Notes under the pieces: generated by a model | Told to the model about the DNA's origin: nothing | Seen by the model: only the letters and a program-made list of their open reading frames with translations | Database searches by the model: none | Position numbers and translations under genes: made by a program | Part shown: positions 1 through 5,458 of the stretch, in pieces | How positions within the stretch are numbered: the first letter of the stretch is position 1 | Layout of the letters: each line of letters opens with the position of its first letter | Assembly: GCA_002429115.1 (NCBI GenBank) | Contig: DIYS01000202.1 | Span: 1-8,402 of the forward strand | Source: Saccharicrinis sp. UBA6048 | GTDB taxonomy: Bacteria > Bacteroidota > Bacteroidia > Bacteroidales > Marinilabiliaceae | Direction: 5' to 3' | Length of the DNA: 8,402 nt

Positions 1-335
1 GTTTTGCTCCGGATTTTGCAGTATTCGTTGACTATGCTTATAACAAAGAGAAATATGCCGCTTGTGTGGCCGATATGGAAGAAGGTCAGAACGCTAAGCG
101 AGTGCTATTTAAAGAAAAGCAAGAGCAATGGGGTCAGGAGTATTCAATTCGTGAACTCGAAAAGCAAATGATTACCCTGGGCGAAATGAAAGCAACCGGC
201 ACTGAAGGTTTCGGTTGGTGGGATTCTTCAAAGTTGGCGACCAATGCCAAAGAGTCGGTATTGGAAGATACTGCCAACGGCATTAGCGACGGATTAACAG
301 AGCGACAAAGACAAATATTAAATATAGGAAAATAG
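1..335 (+). CDS. C-terminal end of probable Mu-like transposase A (partial)
   Basis: The frame is open from position 3 and ends with TAG at 335, so only the last ~110 residues of a longer protein are present. The visible part is charged and helical, begins with an aromatic stretch (FAPDFAVFVDYAYNKEK) and ends in TERQRQILNIGK. No catalytic DDE residues are seen, as expected for the C-terminal region that in MuA contacts the B protein and ClpX. The assignment rests mainly on position: it lies 58 bases upstream of a MuB-like ATPase, the standard A-B order of transposable phages. The in-frame GTG at 66 is an internal codon, not a start. It could instead be another early protein, so the name is an inference from context. 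Confidence 0.6.
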   Translation, partial: FAPDFAVFVDYAYNKEKYAACVADMEEGQNAKRVLFKEKQEQWGQEYSIRELEKQMITLGEMKATGTEGFGWWDSSKLATNAKESVLEDTANGISDGLTERQRQILNIGK

Positions 336-369
336 TAGAGGCGCACCATCAACCACAACGGAACGCCCC

Positions 370-383
370 CAATCAATTAATTA
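370..383 (+). repeat. Copy 1 of the leader repeat CAATCAATTAATTA
   Basis: The 14-base core shared with 4973-4986 and 6784-6797 lies 10 bases before the ATG of the B-protein gene, in an otherwise featureless 58-base gap. It probably serves as an A/T-rich translation leader. Confidence 0.5.
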
Positions 384-393
384 TTACAAAAGT

Positions 394-1329
394 ATGAAAG
401 ATTACACTTTAGAACAAAAGCAGCAGCTGCGAAACCGGATTGTAGCAATGCAGGAAGAGTCCGGCTTATCATTAAATAAGTTTGCCGTCGAGCACTTAGG
501 TTTTAGAAGCGGTTCAAAATTCATTCATGTTAGTAAGAACTGGGATAAACCAAACCTTGTAGGTATTGATACTTGGAAGGCAATCGAAAAATACCTTTCC
601 AAGAATCAGGACTACAAAGGAGTACCTACTGCCAACCTTAAGAAAGTTTGGGAAACTTGCGAGCGAGCATACACTTTAAAGAAGCCAATGGCCATTGTTG
701 GTGAAGGCGGTTACGGCAAAACATTTGCTTTAGAAAAACTAAAGGTCCACAACGAGCGCAACAGGCGTTTTAAGGTGGTTTACTTTGATGCTTCAATGGT
801 AAAGACTAATAAGCAGTTTATTGCTGGATTAATGCACGCTTTAGACTGTCATAAGCCAGGAACAATGGCCGCTCAACTTTTGGTAATGCGTGAGTTCGTG
901 ACAAAGAAAGATATCCTGATTGCCATTGATGAAGTTTCGAGTCTGGAGAGCCACAACATCACCATCATTAAAGATGTAATGACAGCCTTTAAAGACTTGG
1001 TAGGTATTGTGTTTGCCGGCACACCTTACTTTATCAATAACCTGAACCGTGGAGCCATCCGCGACCGCCACCTATTCAGCGAAACACGCGACCGCCTGTT
1101 TATGCTTCCTGAACAGCTAAACAAGCCTACTGAAGATGAAGCACTGGCCATTTTCAAAGCCAACGGCATTACATCAAACGAGGAGCTTGATATTGTTATG
1201 GGGCGCATCGAGGCAGCTAAAAGCCACTCATGGTTAGCAAAGCGCACTTTCAGAGGCATTAAAGACTGTATCGACATGATTAAGATGTCAACCATCCCAT
1301 CTATAAACTACGACAATTTACAACTATGA
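394..1329 (+). CDS. MuB-like AAA+ ATPase, transposition protein B
   Basis: At 311 residues it is almost the length of Mu B (312). MuB-type ATPases bind target DNA as ATP-dependent filaments, deliver it to the transposase and give target immunity. Visible features: an N-terminal DNA-binding-like helical region (residues ~5-70, with a LSLNKFAVEHLGF helix-turn-helix-like segment), Walker A GEGGYGKT (103-110), Walker B ILIAIDE (174-180), a sensor-like FAGTP segment (207-211), then an Arg-rich helical region with RDRHLF and RDRLFML that may supply the arginine finger. The C-terminal ~60 residues are helical, as in the MuB DNA-binding C-domain. The ATG at 394 follows an A/T-rich leader containing CAATCAATTAATTA and no Shine-Dalgarno. 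The stop overlaps the next start as ATGA, indicating translational coupling. Confidence 0.88.
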   Translation: MKDYTLEQKQQLRNRIVAMQEESGLSLNKFAVEHLGFRSGSKFIHVSKNWDKPNLVGIDTWKAIEKYLSKNQDYKGVPTANLKKVWETCERAYTLKKPMAIVGEGGYGKTFALEKLKVHNERNRRFKVVYFDASMVKTNKQFIAGLMHALDCHKPGTMAAQLLVMREFVTKKDILIAIDEVSSLESHNITIIKDVMTAFKDLVGIVFAGTPYFINNLNRGAIRDRHLFSETRDRLFMLPEQLNKPTEDEALAIFKANGITSNEELDIVMGRIEAAKSHSWLAKRTFRGIKDCIDMIKMSTIPSINYDNLQL

Positions 1330-1535
1330 GAAAAGCAGGACACACCCTAAACTATTATGATGTTTGCCGCAGCTGTGGCGGCGAAGGCGAAGTAATTGAC
1401 ATCAAAAGCAACTCAATGAAAATGGTTAAGTGCGAAACATGCCAGGGGAGCGGCATGGTATCAATCAGAAAGGAAATCACAATTACCATAACCCCTAAAA
1501 TATCAATATATGAAGCTAAGCGAGCAAGACATTAA
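1326..1535 (+). CDS. Small putative zinc protein with two CxxCxGxG motifs
   Basis: The 69-residue protein carries two DnaJ-type CxxCxGxG motifs, CRSCGGEG (Cys14, Cys17) and CETCQGSG (Cys36, Cys39), separated by 18 residues. This is enough for one four-cysteine zinc site, like half of the DnaJ central domain. No J-domain is present. The tail is a beta-prone ITITITPK segment followed by a basic end. Stand-alone proteins of this type are common in phages, where they may bind nucleic acid or a host protein; which one applies here cannot be told. The start overlaps the ATPase stop (ATGA), and the last 26 bases overlap the following gene, which fits a coupled operon. Confidence 0.72.
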   Translation: MRKAGHTLNYYDVCRSCGGEGEVIDIKSNSMKMVKCETCQGSGMVSIRKEITITITPKISIYEAKRARH

Positions 1536-1734
1536 AGAGCTTGAGGCGGTTGAACAACGCATAGAAGAGCTTCATCAATGGCTCGACACTCACAGTGTAT
1601 TTGATGATGACTTTGAACAACAACGCCGTAACCTGAGCATAGCTCTTTACAAACAAAAGCAGATTAAGAACCGCGTAGGACGTGCCACTGTCGACCTACC
1701 AAAAACATACAGTTTACCAACCAATAATTATTAA
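1510..1734 (+). CDS. Small coiled-coil protein of unknown function
   Basis: The 74-residue protein starts MKLSEQDIKELEAVEQRIEE and has two helical, charge-alternating segments (about residues 4-28 and 35-57), consistent with a helical hairpin or short coiled coil. The C-terminus (DLPKTYSLPTNNY) looks unstructured. The start lies inside the 3' end of the preceding zinc-protein gene, a 26-base overlap. I do not recognise a family. Its place between the B ATPase and the DUF3164 gene is where several transposable phages carry small early genes, including the Mu gam region, but it is far too short and too unlike Gam to be given that name. Confidence 0.65.
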   Translation: MKLSEQDIKELEAVEQRIEELHQWLDTHSVFDDDFEQQRRNLSIALYKQKQIKNRVGRATVDLPKTYSLPTNNY

Positions 1735-1738
1735 TAGC

Positions 1739-2419
1739 ATGGATATAGCAGAAAAAAAAGTAGGCGAACTAACCGCTGAAGAATTAGAACAATTGCTTGA
1801 GAAACGCAAAAAAGAACAAGCAGCCGAACGCAAAAAGGCCAAAGAAAGCTACGAAAACAACCGCAACGACTTTGTTTCGGGTTTAGTTAACGAAGCTTTG
1901 GATTTAGAACAACGCCTGAAAGACTTCAAAGTTAAATGCTTTATTGGCTTTGAGAACTTTAGGGAGGAAGCTCACAATTATGGGGATATCCGCACCAATA
2001 GCAAAGGTGGTTTTAGCCTTCGCAACAATAACACTGGTGTAATGGCTCGCCTGGAGCGCAATGTTAAGTTTGAGAACGATGAGCGTTTAGACATTGCTAT
2101 CCCATTGATTAAAGAGTTCCTTGAGGATACCGTTAAGAAACGTAGCCTTGCCGATTACAAAACAATATCGGCTCTAATGGCTAAGAATAAAAAAGGTGAC
2201 TTCTCAACTACTAGCTTAAACATCCTTATCTCACAGAAAACCAACTACGATGACAAGCGATGGTTACGCGCCATTGAGTTGATTGAAGAGAGCTTTGTAG
2301 AGCGTGGCATTAGCTATTCAGTGAGCTTCTTTACTAAAGGTGATACCGATAAAGATGAGGCTATATGTCTGAACTTTGCAGCCCTTAAAGTTGAACTTCC
2401 TGAAGTAAAAAAGGACTAG
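1739..2419 (+). CDS. DUF3164 family phage early protein
   Basis: The 226-residue protein matches the DUF3164 pattern I know from Mu-like phages: a charged N-terminal helix (to about residue 40), an RNDFVSGLVNEALDLEQRLKDFK segment (split here by wording only), a beta section with GGFSLRNNNTG (about 95-105), the NVKFENDERLDIAIPLIKE segment, then NKKGDFSTTSLNILI and DDKRWLRAIELIEES, ending in a beta-rich segment. The molecular role is unknown; genes of this family sit in the early region of transposable phages after A and B. I chose the ATG at 1739. An in-frame GTG at 1682 would add 19 residues inside the previous gene with no family similarity. The gene is followed after one base by the next start. 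Confidence 0.85.
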   Translation: MDIAEKKVGELTAEELEQLLEKRKKEQAAERKKAKESYENNRNDFVSGLVNEALDLEQRLKDFKVKCFIGFENFREEAHNYGDIRTNSKGGFSLRNNNTGVMARLERNVKFENDERLDIAIPLIKEFLEDTVKKRSLADYKTISALMAKNKKGDFSTTSLNILISQKTNYDDKRWLRAIELIEESFVERGISYSVSFFTKGDTDKDEAICLNFAALKVELPEVKKD

Positions 2420-2420
2420 C

Positions 2421-2672
2421 ATGGCCATCTACTTAGTTCAAGCAAAAGTACAGGCTAAAGCCGATGGTAAAGTACTGTTTAGACCAAAGGTGATGAAAGG
2501 TGTTTTCATTCCGAAGGATGATAAGGCAAGCCGACCAAAAATTGAAAAGCAATGCCGCCAGTTCCTATTGAATAACCTCAAAGAAGCCTATCCGACCTTA
2601 ACGTTTACGTTCGCCTACATCAAAATTCAGCAGTACAACTGCAGCTTTACACTTAACGAAGATTCTCATTAA
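2421..2672 (+). CDS. Small hypothetical early phage protein
   Basis: The 83-residue protein is basic and beta-rich at both ends (MAIYLVQAKVQAKADGKV and FTFAYIKIQQYNCSFTL) with a central lysine-rich helix (about 38-55). The two beta sections around one helix suggest a small alpha/beta fold. I do not recognise the family. It begins one base after the DUF3164 stop and so is almost certainly co-translated with it. Its TAA stop is followed at once by the tRNA-like hairpin at 2673-2716. Confidence 0.65.
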   Translation: MAIYLVQAKVQAKADGKVLFRPKVMKGVFIPKDDKASRPKIEKQCRQFLLNNLKEAYPTLTFTFAYIKIQQYNCSFTLNEDSH

Positions 2673-2716
2673 TCCTGAATGGTTGTTGAGGCGGTTCGAT
2701 TCCGTCCCCAGGAACA
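2673..2716 (+). other. tRNA-like acceptor/T-arm element (degenerate or mini tRNA-like)
   Basis: Positions 2690-2706 form a textbook tRNA T-arm: stem GGCGG (2690-2694), seven-base loop TTCGATT (2695-2701), stem CCGTC (2702-2706), with one G-T pair. It is followed by CCCAGGA (2707-2713), where the 3' acceptor strand of a tRNA would be, then A-C-A. The last five bases CAGGA pair perfectly with TCCTG at 2673-2677, directly after the upstream stop codon. Only 12 bases lie between the acceptor 5' strand and the T-arm, so D and anticodon arms are missing and it cannot be a working tRNA. It could be a tRNA relic, a tRNA-mimic in the early mRNA, or chance. Confidence 0.4.
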
Positions 2717-2730
2717 TAGCTAAAACAGCA

Positions 2731-2747
2731 TTTAAATACTATTTAAA
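2731..2747. promoter_or_regulatory. A/T palindrome upstream of the zinc-finger/PUA-like gene
   Basis: TTTAAAT (2731-2737) and ATTTAAA (2741-2747) form a perfect 7-bp inverted repeat with a three-base spacer, 11 bases before the ATG at 2759. It could be an operator half-site pair or simply an unstructured A/T-rich translation leader. Low-complexity composition makes chance likely. Confidence 0.25.
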
Positions 2748-2758
2748 CAATTATCATT

Positions 2759-3322
2759 ATGGGATATATTATCTGTCCTGAATGTGGCAAAAGTTTTCAT
2801 TCTTTAGGTTTTGCAAGACACATGGCCATGCATCGTGATAATCGCGAAAAGGACACGCGAAAGTGCTACGTTTTAATGGTAAGTCGCACTTTCCCAAAGG
2901 TTCACCCAAAAGCAGAACAGGAAACCGGTTTTGTTGAAGCTATTGAAAATGGTTCAAAAATTCACACAATACGTGCTGACTTTGAAAAGTGGCAAAATAT
3001 TGCTGATGAAGTGAACGAAGGAAAAGCCTATGTGAGCGTGCGCTATTGGAGTAAATCACCTTACAACTACAAACGTGATGGCTCAAAGCAAGTTGAATTC
3101 AAAAGACTTGACAAATTAGAAGTTCAGTCTGTATTCATGACTCGATATAGCTTTTTCGAGGTAACACTGAACGATGAATACATCTATCACCCTGAGATTG
3201 AAACCTTGGCTAAAAATGATGGCCTTAGTTATGATGACCTTGACAAATGGATATTCCCTCCTAAATGTAAACAGGATGAATTTTGGGGAGCTGTCATTCA
3301 TTTCACCGACTTTAAGTACTAA
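2759..3322 (+). CDS. C2H2 zinc finger joined to a probable ASCH/PUA-like domain
   Basis: The 187-residue protein starts with a single classical finger, CPECGKSF...RHMAMH (Cys6, Cys9, His21, His25; C-X2-C-X11-H-X3-H). From about residue 40 follows a beta-rich domain with FVEAIENGSKIHTIRADFEKW, AYVSVRYWSKSPYNYK and KQVEFKRLDKLEVQSV. This resembles the small phage proteins with an ASCH/PUA-like fold in which a K-x-H/Q-T-I-R segment and a VRxW strand recur; such folds usually bind RNA or modified nucleic acid. The fold call is from pattern memory only. The substrate is unknown; a DNA- or RNA-binding role in early phage development is inferred from both domains. It has a longer leader (86 bases) than its neighbours, holding the tRNA-like element and an A/T palindrome. 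Confidence 0.7.
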   Translation: MGYIICPECGKSFHSLGFARHMAMHRDNREKDTRKCYVLMVSRTFPKVHPKAEQETGFVEAIENGSKIHTIRADFEKWQNIADEVNEGKAYVSVRYWSKSPYNYKRDGSKQVEFKRLDKLEVQSVFMTRYSFFEVTLNDEYIYHPEIETLAKNDGLSYDDLDKWIFPPKCKQDEFWGAVIHFTDFKY

Positions 3323-3341
3323 TCATCTAAACACTATTTAT

Positions 3342-3479
3342 ATGAAAAAGCTACTTAACTATTTTAAGCAAAATAACACGCCTATCATCGTAGGTTTTGC
3401 ATTAGGAGTAACCTACTGCCTTACTCTGAATGCAATTGAGAACTTGATAATTAAGCTCACCATCTTGCTTTTAAAATAG
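3342..3479 (+). CDS. Small single-span membrane protein
   Basis: The 45-residue protein has a positive start (MKKLLNYFKQNN), one hydrophobic segment (about residues 14-31, with IIVGFALGVTYCLTL) and a second, weaker hydrophobic tail (LIIKLTILLLK). This fits a short inner-membrane protein with an N-in start. I chose the ATG at 3342; an in-frame upstream ATG at 3174 lies wholly inside the previous gene. The family is unknown. Its place next to a second small membrane protein in the early operon suggests a host-membrane or exclusion role rather than late lysis, but this is inference. Confidence 0.6.
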   Translation: MKKLLNYFKQNNTPIIVGFALGVTYCLTLNAIENLIIKLTILLLK

Positions 3480-3514
3480 CGATAAAGACAATTTATTAAC
3501 CAATATCAATAAAC

Positions 3515-3676
3515 ATGGAAGCAATAGACTATCTAACATTGACAGCCCTACTTGGCATGCTTGCTACAGGTATTTGGGGTGGTATTCGCGAACACAGGCA
3601 AAAGAAGCAAGGAACTTACCAAAGCTTCAAGCCTGAGCATTACAACGACTTCGATAAGCGATTAGAGAATGAGTAA
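3515..3676 (+). CDS. Small membrane-anchored protein
   Basis: The ORF encodes 53 residues beginning MEAIDYLTLTALLGMLATG. A single hydrophobic span (about residues 6-24) is followed by a basic stretch (REHRQKKQG) and a polar tail ending DKRLENE. The positive charges just after the span predict N-out, C-in topology. The last 8 bases overlap the start of the gemA-like gene, so translation is probably coupled. I do not recognise a family. Length and the single span fit small phage membrane proteins of many kinds. Confidence 0.6.
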   Translation: MEAIDYLTLTALLGMLATGIWGGIREHRQKKQGTYQSFKPEHYNDFDKRLENE

Positions 3677-4178
3677 CCTGGAGACATTAAAGCAAAAACG
3701 GCAATACTTCCACCAGTTGTTACTGGCATTAGGCGAAGAACGCTATAAGGAAGTGATTGTAGAGGCGCATTTTGGTGTAAGCAGCACCCGTGATTTAAAC
3801 GAGGAGCAACTTAATATCTTAATTGATGATGCACGCAAACGCCTTGGAAATAACCAGAATGCTGGCGCGGATTTGCAATCCGTGCCCAGTCAAAAGCAAC
3901 TGCGCATGTGGCGAAACAAATGCCTGTTAGTACTCAACGAACGCGGCATTAAAGCCACGCCTAAAGACTGGACAGCAGTCAATGAAGAGCTATCAAAGAA
4001 GCAATACCAATGGATATTGAAACCGGCTCTAGTCGCCAATGGTAAGGTGAACCGCAAAGGCTTATACGCTTTCCGTACTGCCGATGACCTGAAGAAGCTA
4101 TTTAAACAGCTTTGCTCCATTTGCGACAACGAACAAGCCAAAGCCAAAGAACTAAAAGATTTAGCACTTAAAAATTAG
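3669..4178 (+). CDS. gemA: GemA-like (DUF1018 / Mu gp16) regulatory protein
   Basis: The 169-residue protein has the two-part layout of the Mu gp16/GemA family. The N-terminal helical half ends in the SSTRDLNEEQLNILIDDARKRLG segment (about residues 38-60), which corresponds to the conserved 'S..dLt..el..vl..l' block. The C-terminal half starts QLRMWRNKCLLVLNERGI and continues with KKQYQWILKPALVANGKV and a terminal helix. In Mu, GemA modulates host gene expression and DNA topology late in the early phase. Between the halves (residues ~62-75) the linker NAGADLQSVPSQ is encoded by a near-perfect palindrome (3865-3885), apparently an in-frame repeat. The start overlaps the preceding gene by 8 bases. 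Family call is good, though divergent from Proteobacterial GemA. Confidence 0.7.
   Translation: MSNLETLKQKRQYFHQLLLALGEERYKEVIVEAHFGVSSTRDLNEEQLNILIDDARKRLGNNQNAGADLQSVPSQKQLRMWRNKCLLVLNERGIKATPKDWTAVNEELSKKQYQWILKPALVANGKVNRKGLYAFRTADDLKKLFKQLCSICDNEQAKAKELKDLALKN
3865..3885. repeat. Short palindromic repeat inside the gemA-like gene
   Basis: GCGCGGATT (3865-3873), spacer TGC, AATCCGTGC (3877-3885): a 9-bp inverted repeat with one G-T pair. Read in frame it gives GADLQSVP in the interdomain linker. I recall very similar palindromes and the peptide DLQSVP scattered through Bacteroidota genomes as small dispersed repeats. This is memory and was not searched. Confidence 0.55.
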
Positions 4179-4183
4179 AGAAT

Positions 4184-4402
4184 ATGAACAAAGAACTAAT
4201 GATTAAAATGGGCGATCAAGTTAATGCACAATTACCTGAAGGTTTTGGTTTCGCCCTTATTGTATTTCCTTTTCACGGAGGAGGGACTGGCAGCTACATT
4301 TCATCAGGTCAGCGCAGCGATATGATTCAAGCATTGCGCGAAACAGCCGATAGGATTGAAAAGAATCAGGATTTTAAGACACCAACCGCAAACAGTAACT
4401 GA
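4184..4402 (+). CDS. Conserved small phage protein of unknown function
   Basis: The 72-residue protein has a central GFGFALIVFPFHGGGTGSYI (about residues 20-39), giving a hydrophobic strand, a glycine-rich turn and a second strand. It ends in a helix (RSDMIQALRETADRIEKNQ). I recall this GFALIVFPF-type motif from many unrelated phages, but no function is known to me. It starts 5 bases after the gemA-like gene and ends 2 bases before the next, in an early-operon context. Confidence 0.68.
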   Translation: MNKELMIKMGDQVNAQLPEGFGFALIVFPFHGGGTGSYISSGQRSDMIQALRETADRIEKNQDFKTPTANSN

Positions 4403-4404
4403 TA

Positions 4405-4587
4405 ATGAAGTATTTCAAACAAAGATTTATACCACCAATATTGCCCGATATCGAAATGATACAAGAGGCACATTGTCAAAATAGTGACCTTGAATGCGGC
4501 TCGCATGATTGCGACCATTGCTTATTTAACTCAACAAACCTTGAGCAATTTACTGAGTGGTATTTTACAAAACAGAGTAAGCTATGA
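4405..4587 (+). CDS. Small Cys-rich hypothetical protein
   Basis: The 60-residue protein has four cysteines in its middle (Cys24, Cys31, Cys36, Cys39) with two nearby histidines (CGSHDCDHC), a plausible metal-binding site. An aromatic tail follows (EQFTEWYFTKQ). The start MKYFKQRFIPP is basic. The family is not recognised. It begins 2 bases after the previous stop and overlaps the next start by ATGA, so it is embedded in the operon. Confidence 0.6.
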   Translation: MKYFKQRFIPPILPDIEMIQEAHCQNSDLECGSHDCDHCLFNSTNLEQFTEWYFTKQSKL

Positions 4588-4826
4588 GTAAATACAGCCA
4601 AATAAGCAAACGAATAGGATGGGAAGGACACTGTGCGATACCTTCAGAAACAGAAGCTCTAAAGCTATTTAACAGTGTTGTAAATCAACATTGCGTATCT
4701 GCTTTTGAGTTGGTGTTTAAAATTCACCGATTTGCTCCAACACCTGATAGTCAGGAGGAGTTTAGAGCAATGGAAACTATTAACGAAGCCTTTCGAGTAG
4801 GCTCACAATACTTTAAACAACGATGA
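4584..4826 (+). CDS. Small hypothetical helical protein
   Basis: The 80-residue protein has no recognised motif. It looks mainly helical (ALKLFNSVVNQHCVSAFELVFKIHRF, split between residues ~26-51; and EEFRAMETINEAFRVG, ~58-73). Both ends overlap neighbours by ATGA, a sign of translational coupling. No function is proposed. Confidence 0.58.
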   Translation: MSKYSQISKRIGWEGHCAIPSETEALKLFNSVVNQHCVSAFELVFKIHRFAPTPDSQEEFRAMETINEAFRVGSQYFKQR

Positions 4827-4954
4827 TAGTATTATTCAAGCTACACAACCACGAACATTGGCATGAATGCACTAAATGCGGTCATGAATTTGACCTACGT
4901 ATCACCTGTATTTGCCCTCATTGCGGCACTACAGTGATGCTAAATGAAATTTAA
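4823..4954 (+). CDS. Zinc-ribbon microprotein
   Basis: A 43-residue ORF starts at the ATG overlapping the previous stop. It has two knuckles: CTKCG (Cys16, Cys19) and CICPHCG (Cys29, Cys31, Cys34). C-X2-C and C-X2-C about 11 residues apart make a rubredoxin-like or ribbon-type zinc site, with several extra histidines in the N-terminal HNHEHWH stretch. Such miniature ribbons in phages are often nucleic-acid or polymerase-binding, but no specific partner can be named. Confidence 0.6.
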   Translation: MIVLFKLHNHEHWHECTKCGHEFDLRITCICPHCGTTVMLNEI

Positions 4955-4972
4955 TAATCAACCACATTAAAA

Positions 4973-4989
4973 CAATCAATTAATTAGTA
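4973..4989 (+). repeat. Copy 2 of the leader repeat CAATCAATTAATTAGTA
   Basis: The 17-base sequence ends at the first base of the start codon at 4989. The same 14-base core CAATCAATTAATTA occurs at 370-383 (before the B gene) and 6784-6797, where the 17-base version is identical. In the first two places it lies in the untranslated leader, consistent with an A/T-rich translation-enhancing leader or a shared regulatory site. Confidence 0.6.
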
Positions 4990-5138
4990 TGAAACCAACT
5001 ACAAAAGACAAACAACTAGCCAACCGCATGATTAACATGCTACAAAAAGCAGGCTTTACGCCCGACCAAATGATTGAAGTATTACAAGCATCTCGCAAAC
5101 GCTACCTGCAAATGCAGCTGGAGCAACAAAAAAACTAA
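4989..5138 (+). CDS. Small hypothetical protein
   Basis: The 49-residue ORF starts MKPTTKDKQLANRMINMLQK, a basic helix, then has a GFTPDQMIEVLQASRKRYLQMQL segment (in two pieces, residues ~22-44) that looks like a small helical domain. A 34-base leader precedes it, with the CAATCAATTAATTAGTA repeat abutting the start codon. The family is unknown. The helix-turn-helix-like spacing around AGFTPDQMIEVL is suggestive but too short to call. Confidence 0.5.
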   Translation: MKPTTKDKQLANRMINMLQKAGFTPDQMIEVLQASRKRYLQMQLEQQKN

Positions 5139-5143
5139 GCAAT

Positions 5144-5311
5144 ATGAAACGATTACTTAAAAAGCTTCTTGCACCAATAGTAAAGGAACTGGTGCAAGAA
5201 GAAATCAAAAAAGCTAGCGATACAACTGTTCAACAAGTTCTATCAAATCTGAATCAGAAGCTTCAAGATTCTTTAACTCACGCTCCTTCGCCTTATCAAG
5301 ATAACGGTTAA
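5144..5311 (+). CDS. Short hypothetical ORF overlapping an antisense gene
   Basis: The ORF encodes 55 residues, 5 bases after the previous stop, a spacing typical of this operon. The first half is a basic amphipathic helix (MKRLLKKLLAPIVKELVQEE). The second half (from about residue 25) is antisense to the gene at 5214-5411, and codons 8-20 coincide with that gene's terminator hairpin. Either both genes are real and overlap 3' to 3' by 98 bases, or this one is a chance ORF. Its position is the main support. Confidence 0.4.
   Translation: MKRLLKKLLAPIVKELVQEEIKKASDTTVQQVLSNLNQKLQDSLTHAPSPYQDNG
5160..5201 (-). terminator. Intrinsic terminator of the minus-strand gene
   Basis: CTTCTTGCACCA (5165-5176) and TGGTGCAAGAAG (5190-5201) form a perfect 12-bp stem with a 13-base loop, lying 13 bases beyond the stop of the minus-strand gene. 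Read on the minus strand, the stem is followed at once by CTTTTTAAG, a T5 run. On the plus strand it is followed by A-rich sequence. The direction is therefore minus. Confidence 0.75.
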
Positions 5312-5411
5312 CACTATCCTGATGAAGGGGCGACAAAGTACTGCGCAATGCTTCTATTTTAGCCTGCATTGCCGCTAACCGAAGGGTTAGCTCAACAATT
5401 TGTTTTTCCAT
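5214..5411 (-). CDS. Small coiled-coil protein, antisense to the early operon
   Basis: The 65-residue protein is almost entirely helical with leucine/isoleucine heptad spacing (MEKQIVELTLRLAAMQAKIE, then RYLDKAKERELKNLEASDSD), interrupted by a short SPLHQDS turn (about residues 27-33), giving a likely helical hairpin. It is the only minus-strand gene among the early genes. A matching minus-strand terminator (5160-5201) argues that it is really transcribed. It could be a small regulator acting at the early operon/Rha border, or a moron-like insert. The A/T-rich palindrome 5412-5457 abuts its start codon and may be its operator or leader. No consensus promoter was found for it. Confidence 0.62.
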   Translation of the reverse strand: MEKQIVELTLRLAAMQAKIEALRSTLSPLHQDSVNRYLDKAKERELKNLEASDSDLIELVEQLYR

Positions 5412-5458
5412 AAAACACTTGTATTAAAATTTTAGAACAGCACAATATAAGTGTTTTT
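5412..5458 (+). terminator. A/T-rich hairpin with T-run; also possible operator of the minus gene
   Basis: AAAACACTTGTATT (5412-5425) pairs with AATATAAGTGTTTT (5444-5457), 14 bp with one G-T pair and an 18-base loop, and is followed by another T. Read on the plus strand it has the A-run/stem/T-run form of an intrinsic terminator for the early operon. Its left arm touches the start codon of the minus-strand gene, so a role as that gene's operator is equally possible. Confidence 0.5.

Noticed and set aside
841..1295. Minus-strand reading frames opposite the B ATPase
   Set aside because: Shadows of a well-supported gene; no leader, promoter or family features.
1682..1738. GTG start 19 codons upstream for the DUF3164 protein
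   Set aside because: It lies inside the preceding gene, has no family similarity, and a standard ATG follows at 1739.
3174..3341. Longer start for the small membrane protein at 3342
   Set aside because: The extension is an out-of-frame shadow of the zinc-finger/PUA-like gene; 3342 has a normal leader.
3890..4147. Minus-strand 85-codon frame opposite the gemA-like gene
   Set aside because: Antisense shadow without independent support.
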